Shown piece by piece: positions 10,777 through 22,006 of a stretch of DNA of 60,000 nucleotides. The stretch is taken from positions 29,501,975 through 29,561,974 of the forward strand of contig CM055101.1 of NCBI GenBank assembly GCA_029204225.1, read 5' to 3'. The position numbers were made by a program, and so were the translations under genes. This DNA is from Diphasiastrum complanatum (taxonomy: Eukaryota > Streptophyta > Lycopodiopsida > Lycopodiales > Lycopodiaceae). Under the pieces are notes generated by a model. It did no database searches, had not been told where the DNA came from, and saw nothing but the letters and a program-made list of their open reading frames with translations. Numbering within the stretch: the stretch's first letter is position 1; each line of letters begins with the position of its first letter.

Positions 10777-10845
10777 CGATTAGCTCAGTTGGTTGGAGCC
10801 CTTCTTGTTTGTTATGTTTTCGACAAGCCCGAAACGATCTTTTTC
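10777..10845 (+). other. tRNA-like A-box segment (possible SINE head)
   Basis: The sequence gattagctcagttggttgga contains a perfect pol III A box (tagctcagttgg, 10781-10792) in the context of a tRNA D arm. About 35 bases on, ttttcgacaag is only a poor B box, and no acceptor or anticodon stem can be drawn. It is therefore not a tRNA gene. It could be the head of a decayed tRNA-derived SINE. Confidence 0.3.
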
Positions 10846-11394
10846 TTCATTCCCGAACTTGAGCGCGCAAATTGGTGCTAGCAGCTATTCCGAAGCATAT
10901 GCATTTGTAATCCAATCGATTAGAGAACTCGGAATATAAGATAAGAGATGACGGTGGTGCAAATTTGCAGATGTGCAATATACCTGGAAGGAAACATCAA
11001 TGACTAGCAGTTGTCAGATTAGTATGGGAAGCATCTTAGGCATAGAACATTTTGAAAGGATGAAACGTGCATTGAACATGCAAATTAAATTGACAGAAGC
11101 TGTTTGCTTTTGTTGAATAGCATCACTGTTTGCTTCTTCCATCGCATCTCTTCACAATGCTTTTGTAATGGATGTATCTCTGACATACAAGCTAGAAATA
11201 ATGGATCGCCATAATTAAGATTTTTCTGATGCAGGGTTGATGGAAGCGTGCACTACGAGTGAATGGCTGTCTCTCTTTTCCTCAATGGCTTTCTCTCTTT
11301 TCCTCTGTGCAATTTATATGAAAATTATGGATTGCACTCTCTGTATAAACACTCTCTGACGCTTTGCCTAATGCATGAAGGTCGCCCTTCATGC

Positions 11395-11720
11395 CTAAAG
11401 GGCACACGATCAGCTTAAATTTAAAAACATATACGAATTCAACAAATTATATTTTGTCTCTTGGAAAACACCACTAACAATTCTTTGCAAACAAAAAATA
11501 AAAATACCAATGAACTCATAAGCAATTGTCAAAATATGACACATATTCAGCGTGTTAAATATTGACAACAAACATGACAATGACATGGATGCTAACACAA
11601 ATGTCACATTAAAAAATTCATTCTAATTTCACATTAAAAATTTCATTATAATTTCACATGTCAATCTAATTCTAGATTCGCATTCCAATCTCATTCGTAA
11701 TTAAGCAATTATCATTCAAG
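11395..11720 (-). repeat. Inverted copy of 23.80-24.17 kb
   Basis: The AT-rich segment from agcttaaatttaaaaacata to attcgcattccaatctcatt is the reverse complement of the segment ending near 24165. Together with the TPD1-like block at 10.0-10.5 kb it makes an inverted, interrupted copy of the 23.8-24.8 kb block. It ends exactly where the truncated copia at 11721 begins. Confidence 0.8.
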
Positions 11721-13064
11721 ATAAAAGCTCTTATAAGTGATGGAGGTGGTGAATATATCTCCAATAAATTTCAAGATTTTTGTGAGCTTGAAGGCATTAA
11801 AAGAGAGTTTTCTTGTGCCTACTCTCCATCTCAAAATGGAGTGGCCGAGAGAAAGAATAGCTCTCTATGTGAATGTGCAAAATCTATGAGAATTGAGGCA
11901 TCTTTGCCCAAAGATTTTTGGGGAGAAGCCATTAATTGTGCAAATTATCTTTGCAATAGGTTCCCACATATAGCTCTTGGAGGAAAGTCACCATATGAAA
12001 TCTTATTTTTGAAGAAGCCTAAGGTTGATCACCTTAGAGTTTTTGGATGCTTATGCTTTGTCCATATTCCCTTGGAAACAAGGAAGAAGGAAGATCCTAG
12101 TGCATGCAAAGGGATCATGCTTGGATACTCATCCACCAAGAAGGCCTATAGAGTCTTTATACTCTCTACTTCTCAAGTTATTGAAAGTAGAGATGTTGTC
12201 TTTCATGAAGATCAACACTCATCTTTTGAAGAGGCCGAGATCAAGAAATCTATGGATGCATCATCAATTATTGATTTTGAAGACAATCATAATGCGATGG
12301 GGTCGAGATTTGAAGAAGACTCTCCTCGGATTTTTTCACCAAGAAGATCCATGAGTGATAGATCTGAGCCTAAGAGGCTCTCATATGTTGACAAAGGCAA
12401 ACAAGTGGATCTTGATTCCACTAATTATGTTTTTCATGTCTCTCATGAAGAGCCAAAGAATGTACAAGAGGCACTCAATACCAAGGAGTGGTATGATGCC
12501 ATGAAGCAAGAGTATGATGCATTGATCACCAACAATACTTGGGAGCTTGTCGATCCTCCATCCAACAAGCATGTGATTGGTTGCAAGTGGGTATTTCGGA
12601 TCAAGTTCAATCATGATGGCACCATCAACAAGCATAAAGCAAGATTATGTGCCAAAGGATTTGCTCAAATCTATGGTCTTGATTATGAGGAGACCTTTGC
12701 ACCCGTTGCAAAGATGGTGACAATAAGAATTCTTATGTCTCTTGCTTGTTTCTTTAAGTGGAAGGTGTTCCAATTAGATGTATCCAATGCTTTTCTAAAT
12801 GGTTATCTTGAGGAGGAGATCTATATGGAACAACCTCAAGGATTCATCAAGGACGAGTCCAAAGTGTGCTTGCTCTTCAAAAGTCTTTATGGACTCAAGC
12901 AAGCACCAAGATCATGGTATTCAAGACTTAACTCTTTTCTTATCTCACTAGGATTTACTCTTAGTGACTATGATCCTTCCATGTATCTAAAGTTTGTTGA
13001 TAGCAATATTGTCATTCTTCTAATTTATGTTGATGACATTATTCTTTGTGGAAGTTGTATCAAG
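11721..13064 (+). pseudogene. Ty1/copia polyprotein, integrase to RT (split, upstream part)
   Basis: This is the upstream part of a copia Pol that makes cDNA and integrates it. From 5' it has the integrase core from SDGGGEYISNKFQDF and QNGVAERKNS, the linker VFGCLCFVHIPLETRKKEDP, then the reverse transcriptase with NTWELVDPPSNKHVIGCKWV, KARLCAKGFAQIYGLDYEET, QLDVSNAFLNG and the catalytic YVDD at about 13027. The frame is open throughout. Gag, protease and the N-terminal integrase are absent: the element is 5'-truncated at 11720. The frame stops being copia at 13064, where another copia is inserted, and resumes at 19084. Confidence 0.93.
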
Positions 13065-13714
13065 TGTGAAAGATCTCAGATCCTTAAGATCCAATCTACT
13101 TGAATGACCTTTGGTTAGAAAGAGAAATACACTACCAATTTCACCAATGTAGAAAAATCAACATCTACACACAATTTGAGATGCAAACACTAATAGAACT
13201 TGATCAAACTTGAATGAAATGATTATGTACTATTGTTGTCCGTACAAAACCAGCAAGCTACTGTATTTCACACGTGTGGATTCAAAAATAGAAAATATAG
13301 ATCATTCTACACATAGAATTGCAAGCAATCTCCAAGATAGTGCACCAATGGATAGTAGAACCCAAGAGAACCATGTATAAGCATGAAATGAGATAGAGAA
13401 GAGAGAAGATGACTCTCTCCATGAGCTACATCCTTTTATAGCAGGTCCAAACCCTATTTGGCCACTTGGAATTCCCACCAAAATGCTAACCCTACCAATT
13501 TTGGGTCTAGATTCAATGTACCCAACTTATTCAAGCTGAATCTACTCAAACTCGCATTCTATCTTTCCCACACTTTCAAAAAGTGTTTATTCAAATGAAA
13601 TTTAGACTAATGAACTTTGAAAAGTCAACCTCTAAGTCTAAAACAAGTTTTGGCCTCAATATGCCAAATATGAAAATATTGCAAAATGTGATGAAACTAG
13701 TTGAATCTTTCACA
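13065..13714 (-). repeat. 3' LTR of the nested copia
   Basis: 650 bp, matching 18439-19078 closely along its whole length; one visible length difference is in the run after aaaagtgtttat. It starts (minus strand) directly after the purine-rich gaagagggag. The stop codon of the RNase H frame lies inside its first bases, as in other copia elements. Confidence 0.93.
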
Positions 13715-14261
13715 CTCCCTCTTCAACTAGTTTTAGCATAGACTTTGATAATACTCCAAGTGAAGTCCTATGCTTCATAAACAAGTCTTTTCCCAATGCT
13801 TTGGTTAAGATATCAGCTACACATTCCCTTGAAGACACGTGTTGAAGCTCCACCTCCTTTGCAATGACTCGCTTCCTCACAAAATGATATTGTATCTCAA
13901 TATGCTTGCTCCTAGCATAAAAGATAGGATTGGATGCCATTCTTTGGGCTGATTGATTGTCACAAAAGATGATTGGGCTCTCTGAAAAATCCAGCAAGTG
14001 AAGATCCTTGATCATCCTTTTGATCCATATCATCTCCTTTGTGCAATGTGTAAGAGCTTTGTACTCGGCCTCACTAGATGACAATGAGATAGTGGCTTGT
14101 TTCTTTGACATCCATGATATAGCTCCATCACCTATGAAAATACAATAAGAACTAATGGATTTCCTATCCATTACATCTCCAGCATAGTCCGAATCTGAAA
14201 GATTAGGTGATGATCCCTCATACAATATGCCAAAATATCGAGTTCTAATGATGTACCTCAA
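13710..14261 (-). pseudogene. Nested copia: RNase H and Pol C-terminus
   Basis: Translation contains NLSDSDYAGDVMDRKSISSY, SSSEAEYKALTHCTKEMIW, FCDNQSAQRMASNPIFYARS and HYHFVRK-type YHFVRKRV, which are the copia RNase H catalytic segments (D, E, D) and C-terminus. The 183-codon frame is intact to its stop. It begins abruptly at MRYIIRTRYFGILYEG, where copia Pol is usually preceded by the RT connection. That upstream part is missing and replaced by unrelated DNA. RNase H would degrade the RNA strand during cDNA synthesis. Confidence 0.9.
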
Positions 14262-14274
14262 AACTCGCTTTCCT

Positions 14275-15352
14275 AGCTTCCAATGCTCCTAGCATAGTTT
14301 TTGCCAATAGAACTTTGATCCATCATAAGAATGATCTTCTTCCTAAGAATAGATCTCCTTTCAATGATCATGTAATGCTCAAAATAGAAACAATCATAAT
14401 TGATATAGAGAATAGTGTCCACTTGGGATGCTTCACTATTTCTTACATCAATTTTACATGTAAAAATGTGACTAGAACATGAAGAATCAAATAGACTGTA
14501 AATGAAATGATTCCACCATGTTTCCAACTCTGAACTCTCTGGAAAAATACAGCAAACAAACAATAAATGTGAGTGATCAACTTTTGCTTGCATGTCTCCT
14601 CCTTCTTTGTCCTTTGTTGCCTTGTATCCACCATAATACTACATGAATGAGCCTCCATCTTCATCTTGCCACAAGAAACCATCAAACCTTGGAAATCCAT
14701 GAGTAGGTGAGTACATAAATGATGCAAATCCAGCACCACATGACTCCATAAACCAAGTAGTTTGCACTAGTCCATTTTCAAGATCTACTTGACACAAGAA
14801 AATGATCATGAATTCACCAAAAATTGACAATCTCCAAGTATTGGCACCAAGTAGCTCAACACTTGAGAACTTAGCCATGGATGAGTGACATAATGAACCT
14901 CCAATAGCTTCATTTCAATTAGCAAAATCAGCTAAGAATGCTAGTACAAATCCAACATCAAAACAATGCTCACCAATGTAGCTAGTTTTACCATATCTTG
15001 ACAATTTGCACACATCCACATGAAATTGCTCAAACATGAGATAGAACAAGTGAAGGAAACTTGAACAACACTTCCTTGCTGCTCCTTTGACCTTACTTGA
15101 GTCTTCAATATGCTGCAAAAATAGATCCATGACAGCTTTGCCAATTACCTCTCCTTTGATGCTCTTGACTAGCTCCAAATTGCCAACTTCCCTTTTGACT
15201 AGTTGAAGCGCTTTGAGATCAACCTCTTGATCTTCAACTTGACCATCAAAGTCATTGAACAAAATTTGTTTTCTAGATCCATTACTTGATTTTATAGCAA
15301 GATAACATCCATCCACTTGCATAGCTCCATGTACACAAGAAGGTCCTCCAAA
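14275..15352 (-). other. Foreign segment replacing the copia RT domain
   Basis: Between the integrase-RT linker (ending EYRSLMKSGT) and RNase H, about 1.08 kb bears no RT motif (no LDV.NAFL, no YVDD). The integrase frame runs on without interruption for about 145 codons into it (GGPSCVHGAMQVDGC, LQLVKREVGNLELVKSIKGE, FLHLFYLMFEQFHVDVCKL) and stops at 14915. Further open stretches follow (FGEFMIIFLCQVDLENGL; FPRFDGFLWQDEDGGSF). I do not recognise a family. Base and word composition is similar to the rest of the element (many caag/cttg words). It could be captured host DNA or a sequence characteristic of a non-autonomous copia family. Confidence 0.7.
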
Positions 15353-16519
15353 AGATGTTCCACTCTTCATAAGAGATCGATACTCGGGATCCATTGCTTG
15401 GATCCACTCCTCTTCTTTCCTTGCTTGATCTACACTTGTAGGCTCATCCAAAGAGGTTAGGAAAGAAACATAATTTCCAGAAACTACTTGCTTACCCTTT
15501 TGATCATATGTGAGCCTTGAAGGTACTTGTCTTTCTCTTGATGTTCTCCTTGGCTTTTGACTTGATGAAGGTCCATCATCACCACCATCCAAAGTAGGAT
15601 CTTTCTCATCAACATCAAGAATGTTAGATCCATCTAATTTACCATCAATCATGCTTGGAGACACCTTTGGAATGTTTTCCTCATAAAAAATGACATCTCT
15701 ACCAACAATCACTTTGTTAGTAGAAGGAATGTAAACCTTGTAGGCTTTACTCACCTCACTATATTCAACAAAAATACCTCTTCTTGAAGATGGATCCTCC
15801 TTGGTCTTATCATCAAGAATAATGTTGACATAGCATGTGCATCCAAAGGTTCTTAGAAAGTTGACACTTGACCTCCTCTTGAATAGCATCTCAAAAGGTG
15901 TCCTTCCATCCAAAATAGCACTCGGCCACCTATTGCACAAGAAATTGGCACACAACAAAGCTTGATCCCAAAATGATTTGTCAAGATTAGCACTTAACCT
16001 CATAGCTTTAGCACTTTCACAAAAAGTTCTATTCTTCCTTTCAGCCACTCCATTTTGTTGTGGGGTCCTTGATGTTGTATACTCCCTCTTGATCCCATGC
16101 TCATCACAAAAGGCCTTGAACTTGTTAGATATGTACTCACCACCATTGTCACCTCTCAAGCACTTGATCTTTGTGGAAAATTGGTTCTCCCTTGCATTCT
16201 TGAACTTGACAAAGACATCATACACTTCATCCTTGCTCTTTAGTAGATAGATCCAACAAAATCTACTAAAATCATCAATGAATGTTACATACATCTTAGC
16301 TGCACTATTGCTAATTGTAGTAAATCCATGAATATCCGAATGTACAAGTTGAAAAGGCTTTGTAGATCTAGAAATAGATCTAGTATAAGGTAGTCTATGT
16401 GAGGTAGACAAAGCACAATACTCACAAACATGCTTGTCATTACTTAAGGAACTTGGAAGACCAATCACAACCTTCTTCCTTGCCATTACCTCCAATGACT
16501 TGAAGTTGAGGTGTCCCAT
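14915..16519 (-). pseudogene. Nested copia: integrase fused to the foreign segment
   Basis: A 534-codon frame. It starts in the GAG_pre-integrase HHCC region (MGHLNFKSLEVMARKKVVIG ... CEYCALSTSHRLPYTRS). The rve core follows with VHSDIHG, LRGDNGGEYISNKFKAFCDE and QNGVAERKNRT, supplying the D, D and E of the catalytic triad. The linker has FGCTCYVNIILDDKTKEDPS and VGRDVIFYEE. From about residue 390 the sequence ceases to be copia and enters the replacement segment. Integrase motifs look intact, but the upstream frame is broken just before MGHLN, so no full polyprotein can be made. Confidence 0.92.
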
Positions 16520-16537
16520 CCTTTTGTGCCAAACTTC

Positions 16538-17014
16538 TTAAATAGAAATTTGCTCTCTTGCAACACATCCAACTTGGTTAGCAATAATACAAGCATCAAG
16601 TTTGAACAACTTCCCTTGTCTTTTACCTTTTCCAATCAAGACATCCTTCCTTTTGATCAAACAAGCATCTCCATCAAACTCCACCTTGAGGCCCTTACTT
16701 AGCATTTGACTCACACTAAGCAAATTCTTGGTAATAGATGGAATAAACAAGACATCTTCTAAATGAACATTCCTATTTGTAGAGAGATAAATAGGAATTG
16801 TGCCAATCTCTTTGATTGCACACTCACCATCATTGGCCATGTATATCACCCTCTTGTCACCTCCATATGCCAACAAAGAAGTGAAGTACTCTTTGTGAAA
16901 GGTCATGTGTGAACTTGCTCCACTATCAATCCACCAAGGATCTAGATCTCCATCATTAGCAAGAATACATGAAGACATCACAAAAGCATCATCATTTGCA
17001 TCTTGCACATCCAA
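16538..17014 (-). pseudogene. Nested copia: protease region
   Basis: The retropepsin signature WWIDSGASSHMTFHKEYF is present (DSGA holds the catalytic aspartate), with ITKNLLSVSQMLSKGLKVEF downstream, the standard copia protease C-terminus leading into pre-integrase. The segment ends at a stop after VAREQISI, immediately before the WHKRMGH-type HHCC motif. The DSGA site is intact, so only flanking frameshifts inactivate it. Confidence 0.9.
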
Positions 17015-17092
17015 ACCATCCTCATCAAGAGTAAGATTACCTTGCTTGTCTCTTTGATCTCTCTTCTTCTTGTAGCACTCACTTGCAAAGTG

Positions 17093-17839
17093 TCATTTGA
17101 TGCCACAATAGAAGCACTTGAGCTTTGATCTATCCTTATTTTTGTCACTTGAAGAAGCATCCACTTGATCTTGCCCTTTAGACCACTTGCTTTTGGTTTT
17201 GCCCTTGAATTTGCCCTTTGTGAACATAGCATCCTCTTGAAGTGTCGATGTAGATCCACCTCTTGCTTGAAGCCTATATTCCTCATTGATCAAGATCTCT
17301 TGAAGATCCATCAAACTTGGAAAAGTCTTTTGAATAGAAATACTTTGAAGAATGTTAGCATGAGCATCCAACAAGCCATTAAGAATCACTTGAATAAGCT
17401 CTCCTTCCTTAATGCTTTCATCTATCCAAGCTAACTCATCATTCAATGCTTTCATTCTCAAAACAAAAGTACTTGGACTTTATTCATTCTTTTGCAAACA
17501 AGAAAAGATTTGCCTTCTTAGAGTCAACACTCTAGAAGTAGACTTGGATTCATAAAGCTTCTTCAATGAATTCCAAGCTTCCAAAGATGATGTGCACTTA
17601 CCAACTTCCTTGAGAAGTTCATTGGTAACATTCATCTTTATCATGTGTAGAGCCTTCTTGGCCCTCTTGTCATACCTCAATTGATCTTGTTGTGTTGCTG
17701 GTCTCTCCTCCAAAACTACAACAATATCCAAAACATCATTCATCTCAAGAAGTGACTCCATCCTCACTTTCCATAATGAATAGTTACTTGAGGTAAGCCT
17801 ATCATTGGCTTCCAACATGACTCCAATTGAGATTGCCAT
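17093..17839 (-). pseudogene. Nested copia: gag with zinc knuckle
   Basis: Starts MAISIGVMLEANDRLTSSNY, with SLWKVRMESLLEMNDVLD, LRYDKRAKKALHMIKMNVTN and LKKLYESKSTSRVLTLRRQI: the UBN2/gag core of plant copia elements. A break lies at 17462-17480, then MRMKALNDELAWIDESIKEG continues to a basic region and the zinc knuckle CFYCG near 17105, with a stop inside the knuckle. Gag would form the cytoplasmic particle that houses RNA and Pol. The start is the first ATG after the primer site and leader (17840-18426). Confidence 0.9.
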
Positions 17840-18426
17840 GTAGAAATGACCTGATCTTCTCTTTCAACCTGCTTCAATGCACAAAGCACTCCTTTGAACA
17901 ACAACAAATTCTTTCAAAAGAAATCACCAAGATTTGAAACTATCTCACAAATTCTCTTCTAGCACTTATCCAAGCAAATCAACACATAGAATCATGGAAT
18001 CTTGATCAACCTATGATCTATCCTCAATATAATGACTTTTGCCACTTCCTAAGATTGAGACACACTCAAATGAAGTCCAAAAACCTCACTATCTAGAGAT
18101 CCAATCAAAATTAGGGTTTTGACAAAATCACAAAAATTGACTATTCCAAATCTACATGCAAATGCTGAAAATTTGATATGCAATCTATAAGCCACCACTT
18201 AGGCTGAACCAATGATCCAAGAATCGGCCAAATCCAGCATGTGAATTCAAAAAACGGAATTGAACAAGTATATTGACCTATTTAGTGTTTTGATCTACAA
18301 AAGATCCAATCTACAAAAGCAAAAAATCCGATTTTGATGTAGAATCCTCTCTAGCATGCTCTAGACTTGATATCTTCACCAAATCATTGATAGATCTGAT
18401 TTCCTCCTTCATAGCCTGAAACACAA

Positions 18427-18438
18427 GCTCTGATACAA
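18427..18438 (-). promoter_or_regulatory. Primer-binding site of nested copia
   Basis: On the minus strand the base after the 5' LTR end (TTTCACA) begins TTGTATCAGAGC, which matches the 3' end of plant initiator methionine tRNA (tatcagagc core) used to prime copia minus-strand DNA. Directly adjacent placement confirms the LTR boundary. Confidence 0.88.
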
Positions 18439-19078
18439 TGTGAAAGATTTCAGATCCTTAAGATCCAATCTACTTGAATGATCTTTGGTTAGAAAGAGAA
18501 ATACACTATCAATTTCACCAATGTAGAAAAATCAGCATCTACACACAATTTGAGATGCAAACACTAATAGAACTTGATCAAACTTGAATGAAATGATTAT
18601 GTACTGTTGCTGTCCGTACAAAACCACCAAGCTACTGTATTCACACGTGTGGATCCAAAAATAGCAAATATAGATCATTCTACACATAGAATTGCAAGCA
18701 ATCACCAAGATAGTGCACCAATGGACAGTAGAACCCAAGAGAACCATTTATAAGCATGAAATGAGATAGAGAAGAGAGAAGATGACTCTCTCCATGAGTT
18801 ACATCCTTTTATAGCGGGCCCAAACCCTATTTGGCCACTTGGCTTTCCCACCAAAATGCTAACCCTACCAATTTTGGGTCTAGATTCAATTTACCCAACT
18901 TATTCGAATTGAATCTACTCAAACTCGCATTCTATCTTTCCCACACTTTCAAAAAGTGTTTATTTTTAGACTAATGAACTTTGAAAAGTCAACCTCTAAG
19001 TCTAAAACAAGTTTTGGCCTCAATATGCCAAATATGAAAATATTGCAAAATGTGATGAAACTAGTTGAATCTTTCACA
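18439..19078 (-). repeat. 5' LTR of the nested copia
   Basis: 640 bp, the partner of 13065-13714. On the minus strand it begins TGTGAAAGATTCAAC and contains a possible TATA (tataaa near 18750-18815 read in reverse). It should carry the promoter of this element. It ends at the target duplication tcaag. Confidence 0.93.
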
Positions 19079-19083
19079 TCAAG

Positions 19084-20022
19084 CTAGTTGATGAAACCAA
19101 GCTAGCACTTGGATGTGAGTTTAAAATGCAAGATCTAGGAGAGATGCATTACATCCTAGGCCTAGAAATTGATTTTTATGAAAATCATGTCTTTATATGC
19201 CAATCTAGATATGCTCACTCTATGTTGAAAAAATTCCATATGAAAAATTCTAAGAGCATAGATACTCCAATGGAGCAAATTGTAAAAGATCCTAATAAAG
19301 GTGATGAAAGATCCTTTGAGGACATCACACTTTTTAGGAGTCTTGTAGGCTCCTTAATTTGGCTTACCATTACTAGGCCCGATCTAAGTTTTTGTGTGCA
19401 CAAATTGAGTCAATTTATGCAAGATCCTAAGATCCATCATTGGAAGATGGCCAAGAGGATTTTAAGATATGTATCTTCATCTTGTGATTATGGTCTACTC
19501 TATAAAAATGAAGATCTATCCATTATTGGCTACTCGGATTCGGACTTTGCAAGTGACAAGATGGATCGAAAGTCTATTAGTGCATACACTATCTTTCTTG
19601 GAGGCAATCTAATATCTTGGCTTTCCCAAAAGCAAGATACTATATCTCTCTCTTCACGTGAGGCCGAGTACAAAGCACTCACTACAACTACCAAAGAAGT
19701 GCTTTGGATCAAGAGGCTATTAATGGAGCTAAAGTGCATCAAGGAGGATGATCTACCAATGATCAAGTGTGATAACATCTCGGCCCAAGCTCTTGCCAAT
19801 AATCCCATATTTCATGCAAGAAGCAAGCACATAGAAGTGGCACACCATTTTGTGAGAGAAAAGCTTATTGGAGGTGAAATCTATTTGGAGCATGTCAACT
19901 CATCCTCTTGTATTGTCGATCTACTCATCAAGCCTTTGAGCAAAAGTGCTTTCATCAAGCATAGATCTAATCTTGGAGTTATATCAAGATCAATGCTCAA
20001 ATCTTCATACATAATTTTTTAG
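19084..20022 (+). pseudogene. Ty1/copia RT C-terminus and RNase H (split, downstream part)
   Basis: Resumes the host copia after the nested insertion: EFKMQDLGEMHYILGLEID, SRYAHSMLKKFHMKNSKSID, SLVGSLIWLTITRPDLSFCV and LSQFMQDPKIHHWKMAKRIL (RT connection), then RNase H with YSDSDFASDKMDRKSISAY, SSREAEYKAL, IKCDNISAQALANNPIFHAR and AHHFVREKLIGGEI. No stop or frameshift until the natural end ...SSYIIF. The frame is compatible with 11721-13064 when the inserted element and one target copy are ignored. Damage is therefore limited to 5' truncation and the insertion. Confidence 0.93.
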
Positions 20023-20028
20023 GAGGAG

Positions 20029-20765
20029 TGTGAAGAATTGAAAAAGATTATCTATGTTAGATATAGGGGTCTTATGTTTTTTACATCAAGCATCTAGGTG
20101 TAGGATGTTGATAGGAATAAAATTGGCATAGATGGCAAATTATGCACTTCCACTTGTAATGCCACTATTGAGCCAAAATAGAATAAGAGGCTAAACACGT
20201 GCCAATTAGAGTGTAGACAAGTGTAAAGTTTTTGTTTGATGAATTCCAAGAGGTCCAATAGGATTTAGAGGTGGAACCTTGTGAGTTCCAATAGGAAGTT
20301 GAGGTGTGCTTGAATATAGTCCAATAGAATTAAGAGGTGTATGGTTCAATGATCCAATAGGATCAAGAGGTGACAAAATATGGTCCAATCATAGTTAAGC
20401 ATAGTGGTAGCTCGTGGATCTACTAGTATCATTGTACTCCTCATTTTGAATTAAATTGATTTGGTGATTTCATGGATTTTGTGACTTATTGGATTTCTAG
20501 CTTTCTCTCTCTACCCGAGAGCTCATGATGCTTTTTCTCTCTCTACCCAAGGAGATCATCTTGTTTTTACTTGGATTATTTTTTGAATACTTCCCACACG
20601 TGTGAGTGAGAGTTGGAAGTGATTGAATGCATGTAGTAGTGTGTTTTTGCCATAGGATCTAAGATTGATCTTGAATCTCAATCTAGTCTTGATCTTGGTG
20701 CATCTACACACGTTAGGAGATCACAAGTACATGTTGTGGACAATCCACATGTGTGAAATTCAACA
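20029..20765 (+). repeat. 3' LTR of the split copia
   Basis: A polypurine tract aggaggag (20021-20028) is followed by TGTGAAGAATTG, and the segment ends ...gaaattcaaca at 20765 (TG...CA). About 737 bp. The next base begins gypsy RT sequence shared with the copy at 29.6 kb, which supports the end point. No 5' LTR exists in the window. Confidence 0.8.
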
Positions 20766-21365
20766 TCAATGAACAAATCCATCTTTGGAAATGATTTGTC
20801 CTAATAAAACTCCTCTCTACACACAGAAAGTACACTTTTCTAGATTAAGATTGATTTTCAATTCATAACATCTTTGGAAACATCTTTCCAAATAATCCAA
20901 ATGATCATCATCATCCCCATATAGACAAAAATGGTCCAAGACAATTTTCATAAATTTGTCTAAGTAATCATAAGTTGCCTTCGTCATCACTATTTGAAAA
21001 GGCTGTTGGTGAGTTTTAATAAACCCCACACTCACTAATTTTTCAATTGCAGCTCTAATCCGACCCACGTGCTTTGGATCCATCTAATGTCTCTGTTGCC
21101 GAACCGGTCTAGCATCAATAGTATTCTGGTAGACCTCTTTTGCTACGCCTCATAATTCATCATAAGACCAGGCAAAGACAACCTTATAGTTTTTCAACAA
21201 CTCCATGGCTGTCATAATAAAATCAAGATCATGTTCTGCCCCAATGAATATCTACTTTGGATCATCATCTGTCACCAAATTAATTCGAATATTATTTTTC
21301 CTAGCTATCTATGTTGGACTCAATCGGGCTGGTTCCTCCTTTAAAGTCCTGGATTCCTCAATAAT
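20766..21365 (-). pseudogene. Ty3/gypsy RT fragment with internal deletion, copy A
   Basis: Minus-strand translation gives DPKHVGRIRAAIEKLVSVGF and then, after a short junction, YDYLDKFMKIVLDHFCLYG and CFQRCYELKINLNLEKCTFC. These are the start of gypsy RT and the region after the catalytic loop. The roughly 100-residue palm between IKTHQQ and PFQIVMTKA is missing, so it cannot be active; even the LDDF remnant reads LDHF. Upstream (to 21365) lies the protease-RT linker. The same deletion is present at 29.65 and 31.99 kb. Confidence 0.85.
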
Positions 21366-21369
21366 TTCA

Positions 21370-21999
21370 TAAAGGATTTAGAATTTCTCTAGTGTCTAGA
21401 AAGGTCTTTTTTGGATTTAGAACTCCTCTAATGTCTATAAATAGCTAGAACATAGAAATCACTACTTTATGCATGCTAGAACTTAGAAATGCACAAAAAT
21501 TTGATCATAAACATTTAGATATGACTTAGTACTATCCCTATACGTATAGTAGCAATAAAGTACAATATTGTACTTCACACGTGTGAAAGCTAGATAAACC
21601 ATAAAATCAACATTCTACACATAGAAACTCAAGATATCATGAGATAAACACATGAGATGGACATAGAATCAAAAGAGAAAAGTTCTCCATACAAAATGAG
21701 AACATCAAGATGATAGCTATTTATAATAGCCATCATGTCACTTGGCCACTTGCCCTAAAATAGCAACTTCTTGGTACTTCACTAAAAGCCTAGAAATAAG
21801 TTACTAGTTTCAATGTATCTCAATTAACCAATAGTAGTAGCTCTAAATCCAACCTTATCCACTTGAATACTTGTTAGAAGTAGTAAGAACAGTATTTTTA
21901 GGCCTTATCAAGATTAAGAAATGTATCTATAAGTTGAAATTTCACTTTGGCCTCCAAAAATGCCAATAAACCAACAAAACTAGTTGACAATCTTTCACA
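21370..21999 (-). repeat. Copia-type LTR, block copy A
   Basis: On the minus strand it starts TGTGAAAGATTGTCAACTAG at 21999, close to the start of the nested copia LTR (TGTGAAAGATTCAAC), directly after a purine-rich stretch. It contains the same phrase order as the nested-copia LTR (tttggcctc, aggccttat, aaatccaacc). The far end is not defined. The same segment is found at 32.54-33.18 kb. Confidence 0.6.
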
Positions 22000-22006
22000 C
22001 CCTCTC

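Larger units (their letters stand above)
13065..19078 (-). mobile_element. Complete nested Ty1/copia element with two LTRs and TSD
   Basis: A 6,014-bp element on the minus strand. It begins TGTGAAAGAT and ends ATCTTTCACA, a perfect 10-bp terminal inverted repeat, and is flanked by the 5-bp target duplication tcaag (13060-13064 and 19079-19083). It has two LTRs of about 640-650 bp, a primer-binding site, gag, protease, integrase and RNase H in copia order, but the RT has been replaced by unrelated DNA (see 14275-15352). It lies within the RT of another copia, just after the YVDD motif. The LTRs remain very similar, so insertion is comparatively recent for this window. Confidence 0.95.

Noticed and set aside
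10777-10845. Functional tRNA gene
   Set aside because: Only the D-arm/A box is convincing; no anticodon stem, T arm or acceptor pairing can be drawn.
15978-16702. Plus-strand frames over the nested copia integrase
   Set aside because: Antisense of a strongly supported integrase frame.
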